A stretch of DNA of 64,000 bases from Chromobotia macracanthus (GCA_036877525.1 JAZGTH010000049.1:248001-312000); one strand, 5' to 3'; positions 1 through 14,393 are shown, counted from the first letter of the stretch. Numbers and translations are program-made. The notes: generated by a model from the sequence alone, not told the origin.

Positions 1-549
1 GGCATGTGTGTGTTTGTGTTCGCAAAGCTCAACAAAAGCTAACCACACAGACAGGGCAAGTGTTCAAAGCGTAGATTAAAATGAAATTATATCGACATCT
101 CTGTTTACTCTAAATATAAACATGATAATACACCGCTCCAGCCAAAGACTCTCTCGCTTTCTCTCTCTTTCTGCAACAAAGGTGATATTCATGGTCACAC
201 AGTGAAACAAGGAGTGGGGGGTGGAGGGGGGGCAGAGGTTACAGGAGTGTGTGTGTGTGGGGGGGGGGTTCTCGTTTATGAGGGCAGAAACATCATTTTG
301 TCAAACTTCCCCGACGCCCTACCCTGACCCTGACAGCTCTTGAAAAGAGCCAAGTGTTAGTTTCACCCTGTCCCGCCCCAACAGCACTGACCCTCGCCCC
401 CCGACCCCCCTCATCCACCCAACCCCACCATCTCCTGTACATAAGCACCCACCCTCCTGTTCATCAGTCTTGCATTACAAGGATTCCACACGCGAAACTC
501 GAGCTGTGTCCAAAAACAAGCTCAGGGCACAGGTGCAGTGAGGTGGACC

Positions 550-550
<1 letters not shown>

Positions 551-593
<43 letters not shown>

Positions 594-594
594 T
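551..594. repeat. (GT)n microsatellite
   Basis: Nearly pure GT/TG run with one A interruption near its right end. It creates spurious Cys-Val and Thr-His reading frames on the two strands. Confidence 0.95.
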
Positions 595-1719
595 ACATAA
601 AGAATGGAATGTCAGAAATAGCCGCGTATCTGTGATAGACTCAAGACATGATTCATGTGAAGGTTTCAACAGTGTCTTGATGAGGACATCATCTGCAGAT
701 CTGCCATGAATATGTACTGTGTCTAAAAGTATATAAAAATAGCATATGAAGTGAAACCAGAAAACTACATTTCTACATTGTTTTAAAATTATTACAGGTG
801 GTGCTTGTCGGCACAGAATTCATTAAACTAGATGACTGGTGGTTAGTACAAGTTACAAGCTGAAGTTTAATACTTCTACTGCAATCTGAACTGCTTGACT
901 TACTGTAGCAATCACTGCTAATGTCCTCCAGCACACAGAACACAGTACATCCTGCTGGACACACAGTCTTTCCACATTTCAAAGAACCTGTAAATCTGTT
1001 GAGATGCTGATCGCATGTGATAATGAGCCATCAATTAAACTCCAGATCTTTCCACTCAAATCACCTCCATATGCTTCCAGAATTAATTTTCACTTCATTT
1101 TCTGCTCAGATTCAACATCACTCAACTGATTTTACCTTCAGTGTGCTGATCTGATCTGATCTGTGTCGTGAAGAGGCTGGAATAAAGCAAACCAGGGTGG
1201 GCTGGAGATATCAGGCTCTCAGAGGAACCCTTACAAAACCCTGAACTGGGTCTCCATTGACCAGACCAAACAACATTACACCGGTTAAACATTCAAGTCC
1301 TTATCACACAGCCCAGACACCAGAGAAACAGAGAGACAATCTACCTATCCACAATTATAACAGCATTGTCACAATTTATCAATATATCTTAAACTGCAGA
1401 GAAAATGTGGGACAAAAAAAGGAACCAAAATGGAGTCTGAATTCTGATTGGATGCGTCATGTGATGCACATTCTACACTGAAGCTGTAAACTATATAACT
1501 GTTATTTGTGTTGTGATAAATCACATGTTCTGGGGCGTCATGTAATTAAACTCTGTATTGAATGTCTTTCATCACAATGCTGTTGCTGCTGTTTCATTTA
1601 AACAATAAGACATACACGGCTGAATTTTACAGTGGTTTTACTATAGTAGCTTTATATAGTACTGCATAAAAACACTGCAACCAGTAACACAAGTGCCTTA
1701 TTGCTTTAATAAATCAGAA

Positions 1720-1748
1720 GCTGTGTGTGTGTGTGTGTGTGTGTGTTT
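1720..1748. repeat. (TG)n microsatellite
   Basis: Short uninterrupted TG run in the ephrin intron; no other feature around it. Confidence 0.9.
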
Positions 1749-2317
1749 GTTTACCAATAAAAGTCTAAATGAAATTCAATGATATGCAGCTCTTTTATTT
1801 ACACTGTCTTCACCTGCTTTTTCTGATCGATTACACAGTGAGCAACACAAATCTGTTCCCAAACATTTCGTGGTCTGAGTCTCCGACCCAAACAGAACCT
1901 TTGTGACGTGGAAGATGTTTATTTAGAAGAACCATCCCATTGCACCCATTTGTGTCTCGCCAGAAGACACAAATATTTAACCATCTTCAGTTTTATTTAA
2001 ATCATGTGTGTGCAAACACAAAATAAAAGCGTTTTAGAAAGCACACCGAAAAACAGGGTTATATTACACTGATTATCATCTAACATCCACAGACAATTAC
2101 AACACACACGATACGTGACTGTTTACAGACACTAAATAATCACTATAGAGCAGAATGTAAATAAGACACACTGCCCTGTGATGTTACAATGTGACCAAAT
2201 TATCTGACAGTCAGCAGGACATATGTGGCCAATTATCACATGACCTCAGCAGACAAACTCTGAAAATGATGGAAATGAGGACAATGAAAACAGGTGAAAG
2301 ATAAAAGAGGAGGAGGG

Positions 2318-2385
2318 GGAGAGAGAGAGCGAGAGAAGCTGCTGTGTAGAGAGAGGGAGGGGGAGAGAGAGAGAGAGAGAGAGCT
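2318..2385. repeat. (GA)n purine-rich microsatellite
   Basis: Imperfect GA/GGA purine tract; a similar purine-rich stretch continues near 2458-2495. Such purine:pyrimidine mirror tracts can form triplex DNA. The Ser/Leu-rich minus-strand frames across it are low-complexity artefacts. Confidence 0.9.
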
Positions 2386-4589
2386 GGAGGCAGTGCTGGA
2401 ATGTTTGTGGTGAGAGCAACAGCGGTTGTAATGGCTTCCATATGGCTGCTCCTGACGGGAGAGAGCGAGAGAGAGTGAAAGAGAGGAGAAACAGAGAGGA
2501 AAACAAAGAAAAAATCCAGCCATAAATACAAACTCACAACATTTTCTCACTCTCATGTTGTTCTGAACAAACATGACGGAACACAAAAGAAGAAATTCAG
2601 AACTCTGTGCTGCCATGAATGGAGACAGTATAGCACCATACACGTATACTGGAGCACTCCATATGAATTCTTCTGCAGTCGTACCATGAGAAACAGAAAT
2701 TTAAATCACTATTAACTAAAAACCTTTCTGCTCAGTTAACGGCTGTGACAAATCATTCAGCCATACAGCACACAAGCTGTATGAACTATATTTATGATAC
2801 TTTAAGTTTTTATACATACATTTTAAAACTTCAGTTCCCATTTGTTGTGATTACATGGAAGAAGTGACCAGCACAACGCTTCTGTTTTTTTCTTTTTGTG
2901 TTCCACTGAAAAACTGGTGATCTGGTTTTAAAATAACAGTTCCCCTTGTGTTATTCTAACCCAGATAATGGCAAACAATTCTGTGTAGACTGTGTGAATT
3001 AAGTCAAATAGCTTGACAGTGGTAAAAAGTGGAAAAAGATGCAAATAAAAGACAGGAGGTATGAAAAAGCAGTGTGTCTGTAACACATTCACAGCAGGTG
3101 AATGTGTGTGTGTGTGTCCCTCCCTCGTTGGCTCTGTGAAGGTAAGTGTGTCCTTGTCAGCTCTGTTGTTGTGTTCTTTCCTGACAGAAGGTGGTTTACA
3201 GCTCTCCAGCACTGGTCTCATATCCCTCCACACTACACGCTCTATCACCAGACAGCAGTTTCAGAAAGTTCTTTTCCAACACCGTGAGTATTTGCATTCC
3301 CTCTGAAAACAGCCTGAGAAGTTTAGCACTAATCACAGGTAAAAGAAATGCTAATGAACGTCCAACCGGCCAAAAACTGAAATCAAAATCTATCAAAGCC
3401 GACAGAAAAGAAACGAGAGAACTGACATGTGCTTTCCCTCCATCTCAAATCCTCAGATCAGGCCCATGTATTTATGCAGCCGTATGTTCTCAGAGCTCTC
3501 TGTTCACAAAGATTAACATGTGTGTGTGCCTCTGTATGTGTACATGAATATGATTCACAGCATAATGAATCATAATGCAGCTGAAGAGGTGACCCGATCA
3601 GAACACACACACACACTCATGCTGTAGGTGTAGATGAGTGAGGGTTTGTCAGAGAGTAAAATGAGTCTTTCAGCCCAGCTGGTGTGTGACCACGGGTCTC
3701 TGTGTCAATGTGTGTGTTATTCTGTGTGAAATTTGTGTGTGGGTTACTCTTCAATGTGTGAATACAGCAGTGTGTGTGTGGAGGTCTGTTTCTCAAGGGA
3801 GACGACTCCAGGTTAAACTCACTCTCTCAAACGTAACGGTTTGATTAGACAGAGTCAGCAGGGGTCAGAGGTAGACAGAGGGGCCACATACTGAGGGGCC
3901 CTGTGAAGTCCTGGGTCAGAGCCGGTACCGCCCCACAGTCCACCTCACAGAGTCCAGAGCATCCATACGGCCTATAAACACCCCTTACAGGGGTCTCAAA
4001 TGTCTTCGGGCCTCAGGAAACTGTTACTCAAAGGTTCAGCTGACTGTGGGTGTGCAACCATTACTGGCTACTACATACAATTCATATCAGGTGTAAGCTG
4101 CACTGAGGAACACATTTCAAACCCTGACACAGAACACTTTAAACAATGTGCTTTCAGCTCTCAACCTCCAAACATTTCATTTAAAATTTTCTAGTTACCT
4201 ACAAAAGGGTTTTACAGCCTGTTGCCATAGAGAATCACTGCCAACATGAAACCAAAGTGAATCATATTTACTTTTTTATAAACATTTTTGTTGCACAAAG
4301 AAAAGTCTTTGTAATCTTTCATCAAGGCGTGATAAATTGCGCTGCCACTGAAATAACTTTTTGTCCACTGACATCATCTAGTCCACATGGGTTTTTAGAC
4401 ACGGTTATCCAGCAGTCAGACAGACTTTTTTCATCATTCTGTTTTGAAACACCCACTTTCATGATCTAATCAATTTTAGAACAAGCAAATCAGTGATTTT
4501 GCAGCTTTATGTTCAATTTGGTTTCCACAAAGAACTTCTTCAGATGTACTTAAAGTGTTTAAAAAAACAGAAAACAATTAAAACAACCA

Positions 4590-4710
4590 TATAGTCAATT
4601 TAAAAACCCTTTACAAAGAAAAATGGTTCTTGACAAAAAGTTGTTTGGGGATAAAACTAGAGTGCTACAAAGAACCACTGAAAAGTTTTATTTTTATAGA
4701 TATACAGTGG
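4590..4710. mobile_element. Degraded fish MITE-like repeat
   Basis: The stretch contains AAAATGGTTCTT, AAAGAACCACT and TTTTATTTTTATAG in the order and spacing typical of a very common cyprinid short repeat whose inner part reads as paired GGTTCTT/AAGAACC arms. The copy is old and its ends cannot be fixed by eye. The family assignment is from memory of the motif only. Confidence 0.4.
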
Positions 4711-7700
4711 TGAGAAGAAAAGTTTAACTGTGTAGTGGAACCTAACACTGTTCTGTCAATACACTGTGTATTATAGTAATAAAGCACGTATAACTATTAA
4801 ACTGTGTTAGTATACCACTTAACTTTATAGGTATCCTTAAATCTGTGAGCTGTAAACATTTTATTTCAGAGTGGTTTGCCAGCCAAAAACCCATTTGTGG
4901 AGGTACTGAATGTGTGGAGGTCTGTAAGCTCTGGTGTAACAGGCCCGTGTGTGGAGAATCAGAGCCAGTGAGAAGTGATGACAGACTGCTGTTCCACACC
5001 CTGAAGCCTAGAGCTCCACACCACGCCAACATCTCCACAACATCTCACCATCTCCAGTGTTTTTCTCTCACTCTTTACGTCTCCATAATCCTCTCCTCCT
5101 GCTTCTGTTTTCTCTTTCTCACATTTTTTCTCTCTCTGGCTCTCTTCATTTCTACTTCTGTTCTCTTATCGCTGTTGGATGTGGTCAGGATTCAGTTTGT
5201 GTTGTGGGTACTGCACACTCACAGAAAGCTCAGCAGAAGAAACTTTTTAATACAAAGTTCATTTGATAATATTTCTTGGTAAGAATAGCTTTAGCTACAT
5301 AAACATGCCATGAACAGCTGGGCTATTTCCTCTACTGATTCCTTTACTGATTTTCTCTATTTGGTACAACACTGTTAAAAACAATTTTAGTCAGCATTAG
5401 GACCTTTTAAAATCACACATTCTTAAATACTTCAGATATGCATAAAAACATGAGACCAGCAACATTTTTTCAAATAACCTAACAGAGTTGTCTGAACAAA
5501 TGATTTCATATTGAACAATGTTTCTGATTCCCAGCATGCATTGCAGCATGAATAAATAATGCAATCAGTATTTTAGGTTGATTGTGTTGCTGTCCGCTGA
5601 CTTTATTTATGTTGTTGTTGGTTTGTTGTCATTGTTAGTTATTTGTTGTGCTGTGAGGTTATTACAACTAATGATATTTGTTGATGGTCTATGAGCATTT
5701 ATGTACAAAACACAATGCCTTTGAAAAAAAAAACACTGTTAATTAAAAATTATTTTTTGTATTGTTAAATGAAAGTTTGCTAAACAGGAAATCCACAGTT
5801 GCCTTGACAACAATTAAATATTGTGAAGAAAACAGACCAATTCAAATGAGCAAAACAAAGTGCTGTTCAGGGGAACAATCATAAATACAGCTGTTGAGAG
5901 AACTCAGAAATCTCAGAGCATCACGTTGCCTTGATTTTTTATATTAGTTCAGCAATTCTCTTTAACAGTGAAAGCTTTATCCTCTGTCTAAAACTTGAAC
6001 GAAACCACCGCTCTCTCCCCTGCATGTGTGCACAAGAAAGACAAACTCCACAGCTGAGAAGCTCCGAGGTAAAATCAACAGCTAGCCGACAAGAGGTGAG
6101 AAAGACAGAGAGACAGACTGTCTGAAAGTAGAACAGACAGGAGAGCAATTCCTGCTTCCATTCACCGCTGCTTCCATCCTGACAGGATACTGATGTATGT
6201 CATGGCATCCCTGTTCTGAGTGTGTGTGTGCGCTGTACTATGAACTACATTCATCTGATCTCTTGCTCAGAGCTGAAGGGCATCTCTTCAGCACACAGAA
6301 CTTTCATCTCAACTCACACAGGGTCAAATTCTCAAGCACTTTGTGACAAATTCCCATCCACCCAGCCAATCAGAAAGCAGCCTTTCAAACCATGTTCTCA
6401 AGAGCACTTCCTGTCGGGGGGAGATTGACAGCTAAGAGGATGACTGGCAGGCGTCTGGCGAGAGACGGCTCGCACACTTCAGAGCTGTGCGGTAGTCCAC
6501 AGGCAAGGCTGCTGCCACGAAGCCCTTTCATCTGCATGAACGAGAGATGCTGGATAAACAGGAGGGCAAATGAATTTGGAAGTGAAGGATCTCAGTGGGA
6601 AAAGGCAGATTTTCGAGAATGTGGTGATGTGTAAACCGCTAGAGAAATACCACGACAACCACTTTATACACACACATTCAGAGAAAGAAAACAACAAGAC
6701 AACCCAAAACTACACTGTTACACACAGGAAGAGCTCCATATACACACTCATTCTGAAAAGATTCAGTAAATCCCAAATGATTATGAAAATATGAAAAGAT
6801 TTAAAAATACCATGTTTCTCTCCTTTGTGTTGTGAAATTCTGGAGAGACCATTCACAAAAAGAGTGAACACGAAAACAGTGGAAAAGGGAAAATAGGAAT
6901 TCCCTATCCCCACTTTCCTGAATCTCTCTGTCTCTCTCAACACGCCCTGCTACTCGATCTCTCAAGAGAAAGAGTGAAACACACTGAACATTATTCCTTT
7001 CGAAGTAACAGAGAAAGAAAGTTCACATCAACGTGCTGACTCGGTTAGCAGATTGGGTGTGGGGCAATACATTTACTTCCTGTACTCAGGATGTATTCAG
7101 GATTTCTGTCATGAAGCAGAACCGAACCGATCCTGAAGAATCCAGATGAGATTAAATAAGGGCAGAATTAAATTTCCATCACTCCTCCAGTCATTCTGAA
7201 TTACACTGTAGGCAGATTTAAAAATGTTTTATAGACACTAAACTGAGAAGGAACTACAGCTATAAGTATAGATCTGCATTCATTACAAATGATTTTTATT
7301 TCTATTTCTTATACGTACTTGTTAAATAGGTTTTCTATGACTGTGTAATCAATTCCTGAATCAAATTCTTTAAAGATTTTTATTCTTTTTAAATTCTAGT
7401 GATATTGCTAATGAATAGCCATACTATATTTTGTAATAATTATAGGTTTACTTAAATTGTATTGGAAAAAATGTCCCGTCACTGGACTTTCCCATCCAGA
7501 TTCTGTGAAGTGTAAAAAAGACAAAACTGAGAATGACTGAGAGAACAATGAAGTCTGGTACACGAAAGAAAGAATGACAAAGTGACTAAAAATGAAAATA
7601 AGCAGGAATATATCAGCCCCAGTGGTGAAGCCAGACATCAGCAGCAGGAGGGGAGGAGCTGAGCGGAGGCAGAGAGAAAAGACGGACGCAGAGTTGTCCT

Positions 7701-8654
7701 GCTGAGTTAAGCCAGGTGTCTTCAGGAGAGGAGAGAGAGAGAGAATGAGAGGAGAATAATTAGTCAGGCCTCCAGCAGAGCCACCTGACAGCTAAAGAAA
7801 GAGAGAGAAAGAGAGAGAGAAGGGTGAGGTAAAGAGGCTCAAATCCAGACACTATGGATGGACAGAGTGTGAAAATGAGAGTGGATGAACGGATGAAAGA
7901 CTGAAAGAAGAGAAATGAGGAGAGACTGTTGGGGGTGGCAAGAGAGAAAGTTTGAAAAATGTCCTTTGTCATCATTTTACAAAAGGGCGGATGACAAAAG
8001 GAGACAAAATGAGAGAGAAATGCGTGACCCCAGCTCCTCCTCAGACAACAATGAGCATCTGTCCATCCATCAGTTCAGCTCAGTGCTGCTATAGTGAACT
8101 AAACACACCGCCAAAACTCATCTGCCCTTAGAAAACACCTCTAAACTGTGTGTCTCTCTCACCACTTTAACCAAACAACCATGTTGCCATCAGATGTCCT
8201 ATAATATCAGTTCTTTTAGATGTTGCTTCATAAAGCACTTTTACAGTACCTGAAAACATTTATTGCCTTGTATCCAATCTAATCATCACATTTTATTACA
8301 TTCTTTCATCACTCTAATGCAAATGGCTTGTTTAGTATTCAATTTGTTTGATTTAAATTGTAATAAAGTATATTTTTAGGTCAACAGACAAAACATTTTT
8401 ACAGCACTAATTTCTAAACTAAAAAAATGACAGCGTTTTATGTTTCTATAAAACATTACCATCATCAGTCATGAAGGTTATCACTAATGTTCTGTACAAA
8501 CAGAATCAGCAGTAAAATAAAACAGTAACTGTGTGCAGTTTCATTTATGACTAAAAATGAACACGTTTTTTCTCTGTTGACTAAAGAAACTGTTGTATTC
8601 ACTCTAAAGAGTGTAACTCAATGAAAGCTCCTCCGTCTTCACTCTCAGGTCCCT

Positions 8655-8815
8655 GCGGGTTTCATTTAACAGTTTGCCATTCGATCTTCAGATCCAGCAT
8701 GTGTGTGTTTGGTCCAGAGCCAAAGGTCGTGTCTTGTTTTTGCAGAGTTTGTGGCCTGATGCCTCTAGACAGGTATTAAAGGGTCTGCGGCACAATGAAG
8801 GGGCCACAAAACTGG
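8655..8815. promoter_or_regulatory. Candidate conserved non-coding element in ephrin intron
   Basis: A complex, non-repetitive stretch between simple-sequence DNA, with no reading frame. It includes GGTCGTGTCTTG, a possible homeobox-type ATTAAAG, and GCGGCACAATGAAGG. Sequence complexity and CpG content stand out from the surrounding intron. There is no alignment behind this; it is a pattern judgement. Confidence 0.25.
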
Positions 8816-9027
8816 CACACACATGCACGTACAGCTAAGTTCCACCCATCATTCAGATACACTTCCACTCCAAACACTGACTTCTCTCTAAAGGTCACAA
8901 CAGGACATAAATACACACTAACACACACACACACTCTTGATCAACACAGAGAACTAAATGATCTTTTACATTCATATCACTTCTTATTTCTCCCCCTCCC
9001 TCTCACTCGTTCTTCCGCTCTCTCTGC

Positions 9028-9155
9028 TTCTGCATGTATAGCAGCTCATCTCAGTGTAATTAATCAAGAGTTTTATTAATTATCTATGCGCTGAGGTCGT
9101 TCATTAGCACATCAGTTCAGGCATAGCCAACACTGCCTGTGAGAGCTGTACTCGC
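9028..9155. promoter_or_regulatory. Candidate conserved enhancer with homeodomain sites
   Basis: The stretch packs TAATTAATCA, TTATTAATTA, TATGCGC and TTCATTAGCA within about 70 bp. These are homeodomain, POU and HOX/PBX-like core sites in a non-repetitive block flanked by low-complexity DNA. The composition resembles vertebrate developmental enhancers. It lies about 14 kb into the presumed ephrin-B3 intron, a usual location for such elements. No cross-species alignment was possible. Confidence 0.35.
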
Positions 9156-10360
9156 CCCTCCCATCTCACTGCTGCTGCTGTCTCCAGTCAACTTATGTTC
9201 TCTTTCTCCAGCTCTCTTTATTTATTTTTCTTTGCTTTTTTGATGGAGGGATTTAAATTTAAGAAAGAAATATCTATAACAATCTCAAAGCTAAAGTTTT
9301 TAAACATCACAATGTTTGAGTGTCAACCAATCAGACACAACAACAATGGCTCAACCAAAGGTATGACTTAGGGATGGTGCAATCTATTTGTGCCACCAAT
9401 AAATGTGGGATATGGGGTAAGCGAATCATATTTACACACTTACAAACAGAAACAAATAAGATTTACATAAAATAAGAATATATAATTATAAAATTAATGT
9501 GGATAGACGGGGCATGAAGATCGCATCTGAAGCAGAGGGACGCAATCTCAGTTTTGCTCATGAATATGAATGACCTGTGTGACATTTAGCCAGCATTCTT
9601 AAATGTTGTGTTGTAGGGCAAATATCTGACACTGGCTATAAACGCTTACTGACCGTGTGTTTATCACATCTGTGAACTCCTAATCAAAACTCCCTTTTCT
9701 CTCTATCTGATCTCACTGCTGTCCAGGAGAAAGAATCGAGATATTGCAGTAAACAGATTGTAGCTGTGATTCTTCTCTTCTTTTGGTGGTGCTCTTTCTG
9801 TAAATGCATTCACGCCCATTTCTCTGTGAGGAACAGAATCCCCTCCAGAAAGCAGTGTGTTGTAAAACATCCTTCTGTCACATGTGCAGCACAGTTACTT
9901 CCCCTGTCAGACAGCGTCTAATCTTTGTCACTTCTTCAGCTATTTTTGCTTTTCCAAATCTCTCCATCCATTTCTCCCTTCACCATCTCGATTCCATCTC
10001 GCTATATCCCTCTGTCTGAAAGCAAGAGCACTTTCCTCTCCTTCCCTCATTTTTCTGTCTCATCAGGCAAGAAGCTTTTCAGTGTACAACTCCATCTACA
10101 AGAATGGAACAAAAGAGAGAGAGAGCGAGAGAGAGAGCGAGAGTGGGGGAGCAGAGGCTCGAGACGACGAGAAGGGGAGAAAGGTAGAGAGTAAGAGAGG
10201 CTCTGACGTTAACAAGATAGCTCGTTAAAGCAGGGGAACGAGAGAAAGGAAGAGAGAGAGAGCATGAGGGGAAGAGAGAGAGAGAAGTGGATGTAATTGG
10301 TGGCTTTTGGAAAAGGAAAGACAGCAAAGACAGAATTAGGTTTTCCATCTACAGGCCCTG

Positions 10361-10412
10361 TGTGTGTGTGCGTGTGTGTGAGTGTGTGTGTGTGCATGTG
10401 TGTGAGTGTGTG

Positions 10413-10507
<95 letters not shown>

Positions 10508-10557
10508 GTGTGAGTGTGTGTGTGTGTGCGTGTGTGTGAGTGTGTGTGTGTGCGTGT

Positions 10558-10603
<46 letters not shown>

Positions 10604-10612
10604 GTGTGAGTG

Positions 10613-10644
<32 letters not shown>

Positions 10645-10768
10645 AGTGTGTGTGTGTGCGTGTGTGTGAGTGTGTGTGTGTGTGTGTGTGTGAGTGTGTG
10701 CGTGTGTGTGTGTGAGTGTGTGTGTGTGCGTTTGTGTGTGTGTGTGCGTGTGTGTATGTGTATATGTA
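10361..10768. repeat. 400-bp compound (TG)n array with TGCG/TGAG variants
   Basis: The longest simple repeat in the window. TG dinucleotides are interrupted at irregular intervals by TGCG and TGAG units, which themselves recur as higher-order blocks such as TGTGCGTGTGTGTGAG. Alternating purine-pyrimidine DNA of this length is expected to adopt Z-form under supercoiling. The long Cys-Val and Thr-His reading frames here are not genes. Confidence 0.97.
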
Positions 10769-11583
10769 TGTACACGCACCGCACATGCACACACAGCTAT
10801 CAGTTAGACACACTCCATCAGGCTCTCCTGTCACACGCACACACACAAACACATTCAGCTGGTAATTTTTGTTAATTATTGTTTTTATTACTATGAGGGC
10901 TGTGGTGAGAGGGATTCTGTGATGGGGACTCACTAAGGTTGTCTGAAATATAACTTATTACTCACTGTGACAGCAAATTTACCCAACAGCATTGCTTTCA
11001 CAACATTCTGCCAAAGACAAGAGTCGCACATCCACCAACACACACAAGATCCTGAAATATCCTCAGTGTCAACACTGCAGATGAATCATGTGATGAAATG
11101 TCATTAAAATTATAATTACCAAAGATAAACTGCAAGTGTTTATTATAATACAACCAATTCCATTTCAATGTGTTAATGACATGCTTTTAGTCATATGGTA
11201 AACTTTTTACAGTGGAAAAATGTTACTTAAGATCTTTAAGTCACCAGGAAATGATCACTGTCAAAACAATGTTTTCAGTAACACTAAAGAGAGAGAGAGA
11301 GAATAATTTGACACAAAGACGCAGTCGGCAGCTCGACATGACATGGCACTGTGAAAGGGTTAATGACGGAGCTTACGGCAGGATGGATAATCTCTCCTCT
11401 CTCGTTCCTTTACTGGCTTTTGTCTGATTGTGTTAGACTATAGAACTGTAGTGAGCTGAGCTGCCATTGTCCAGAGCACACATCATTAATAACACAAGCA
11501 TATCCATCTGCTCCAGTCCTCTATACATCTCCTTTATTCTCTCCACCTCTCCTTCTTTACTCTCACATTCCACTGTGAGTGTA

Positions 11584-11587
<4 letters not shown>

Positions 11588-11672
<85 letters not shown>
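11588..11672. repeat. (GT)n microsatellite, about 85 bp
   Basis: Uninterrupted GT run, so probably highly polymorphic. Intronic, with no nearby gene feature. Confidence 0.95.
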
Positions 11673-11673
<1 letters not shown>

Positions 11674-12194
11674 ATTAAAGGGGGAAAGAGCCATGTGATC
11701 AACTCAGAAATAAAATACAAATTTAAAATAACACCAGCACACACTGGAATTTGATGTATCAATAAACACGATTTGATCTGAAGTGACAGTGTTTATATTC
11801 AGAAGCTGTAAGTAGTAATCGTCATTGAATTTTTCACTATTTGAATCATTTTTTATCTCTTTACTTAATCCTGACAAATGGATTTTTAAAATGATTAAAA
11901 ATAATACAAGGTATTAAAAACTGCATGTGTAATGATTGTTCAAAAATGGGAAAAAGGCAGTTTGAGTAGAGAATGAAGAGATGGAGTATAGCAGGAGCAC
12001 AGCCCTGCACTACTGTCACAGCTAAACCTGAGAGGTGACGAGCAGAAAAGCTTCACGTAAATAAATACACACACCGGCTGTAGATTCATTTATTCTCATG
12101 TTAATGAGTAGGGTCATTTTCACTGCAGCGTTTTTTCTGACACAGTTGAACTTGTTTAGGCTGTGCTGCACTTGTTTAGAAAAGAAAAGGGGGG

Positions 12195-12200
12195 GAGGAA

Positions 12201-12241
<41 letters not shown>

Positions 12242-12242
12242 T
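12195..12242. repeat. (GA)n microsatellite
   Basis: GA run preceded by a GGGGGGAGGAAGAGGGA purine lead-in. A (CT)n run follows at 12455-12478, so the two pyrimidine/purine tracts are in opposite orientation about 215 bp apart and could pair as an imperfect hairpin if transcribed. Confidence 0.9.
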
Positions 12243-12454
12243 GTGCTTAACTTCAGTTGTTCTATGAGTTTAATCAGAGCATCAATCTCGAGCACAGATG
12301 AGGAGAATAAAAAACAAATCTAATTACATCAGATCATTCAGAAGATGAATTAACCACTGAGATAACGCTACAGACAACCACATTAAATCACCCTCACACA
12401 CAAACACACACACACACATTTCTCTCCATCTTTGCAATAACTGAAAGATATTTT

Positions 12455-12480
12455 CTCTCTCTCTCTCTCTCTCTCTCTGA
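12455..12480. repeat. (CT)n microsatellite
   Basis: Uninterrupted CT run ending in GAGAG, opposite in orientation to the GA run near 12200. Confidence 0.9.
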
Positions 12481-14351
12481 GAGTTATAATCGTGAGGGAT
12501 TACAGACTCTGATTATTCCTGGTATTTTATCAGATTATCACATTAACCTCGAGGAAAGAACTCCACACATTCCCATTAAAGATATTACCCAGGACAAGAG
12601 AACCTATATATGTTAGAGACAAACATAGTGCACTCCCAAAGCTCATGAGACTTTAGAGAGTTCTCAGCTGTATCTCACTGAACTTTCTCAAAGTCAAACT
12701 TTAAAAATCCCTTAGGGAAATTTCTGGTAAAATTTGCCTGTAATTTTATTCAAAGAAAAGAAAATAGATACAAATGAGACAATGTTGACAAAGAGATGTG
12801 GACAGTATAGCCAATATCACTGGAAGAATTAGATGAGCAATATTTGAATTCATTATTGACCCTAGATTGAAGACTTTTGTTTCTCAAAAATCTTTTTCTC
12901 AAGAAAAAGAAATCTGAGTAGCACAGGATTTAGGCCAAAGTCTCCATTTGATCTGTATTTAATCTCACAGCTGTCTAGAAAACACATTTATAGAGATATT
13001 AAGGAGATCTCTGTGATTTGTGTTTCTGTGGCTTGTGTGCTGATGTTTGTGAGATGTCAGGTTGATGTCTGGTGTGTCTTTTTTCAGTCTGTAACTGTGG
13101 CTCCTGGCACAGCTGAGTGACAGAATCCTGCCAGACGGCCCCCAGTCTCTCCTGCAGAAACCAGAGGACTGACTGGAAAGATAGAGCGGACAGACCAGAG
13201 GGAAAGAAGCAGCTTTACAGGAAAGCCAGGTTAGAAGATTACAGCTAAACGTTAAAAGAAAAGAGGAATGAGGCAGAACTAAATGATGGGATGTGTGGAA
13301 TCAGAACAGCAGAAAATGAACTGCTTTAAAGACAGCAGGCAGTGAAGGGAATGAGTGAATGAGATGGAGACACAGAGGAGAAGGAATGGAGGAGGAGAGG
13401 GTCCTAATCCCCTAACAGCAGCTCTGTGGGGTGACTGACAGCCCAGTGTGCTTCACTGGAGGGTGTGAGTGTACAGAGATTACCCAGCCATCACTCATCC
13501 AGCCCTGAGACAGGGTCAGGTGAAACAGTGAGTTTGCTCCTGTTCTCTCACTCACTTTCACACATTAGGTGCTCGTACTCTGCTTTGTTTATGGTTTGGG
13601 TTTGCAAATGTTGCCTTAATATGGAGGAATAAATCAGAACACCCCCTCCCCTCGCACTGCTTTCAGCATGCCGTCATAATTCTGTTTTTAAAAGACAGCT
13701 TCACTCAGCCTATCTGACACACCAGAGAAGTTTTGAAACAAAGTCTATAGACATATTACATTTCAGTTTAAACAAGAACTTTCACAGCAACACTGACAGC
13801 CTTTCTGATGATGATATCAATTATATAAACAGTCGGACTTCAGTAGGAGCAGACGCATTCTTTGACACACACATAAATAAGGCTGTGAACTTTACAGTCT
13901 AGACTGAACCTGGATGTTTATCATTTAACTAATAAAACACTGAAAATATCCACCAGTTTTAAGTCAAGAAAACGTATTAATTGTGAAAATCAAAAAAGTT
14001 TCATTCCAAGCAATCATATTTCCAGATCTTAAAGGAGGGCTTTATAAACTGACCTCTCTGTCCAGTTTTGATGTAAAGAATGAATAAAGATCTGCAACAG
14101 AGGGACTGATAGAGGGTTTTTCTTCACAATGTGATATTTCCCTCCGAAGAAACAGCAGCACCCTGTACCCAAGATGTGTGGGTAAGAGAGAGGGGCTGCA
14201 TGCAGGGTGAGGACAGAACAGATTCATCTGCACCCCAAATCCAAACGAAACTCAATATCCCGACTCCTACTGAGTGAGAGATGCACACAGGGAACACTGC
14301 TGTTTGACGAAGCCTATCAGAGTCTATTCAGCCCAGATCTGGGCACTTATT

Positions 14352-14355
<4 letters not shown>

Positions 14356-14393
<38 letters not shown>
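14356..14393. repeat. (GA)n microsatellite
   Basis: Pure GA run within otherwise ordinary intron sequence. Confidence 0.93.

Noticed and set aside
10209..10933. Several overlapping reading frames of 80-194 codons on both strands
   Set aside because: They are Thr-His or Cys-Val readings of a TG/CA array, not genes.
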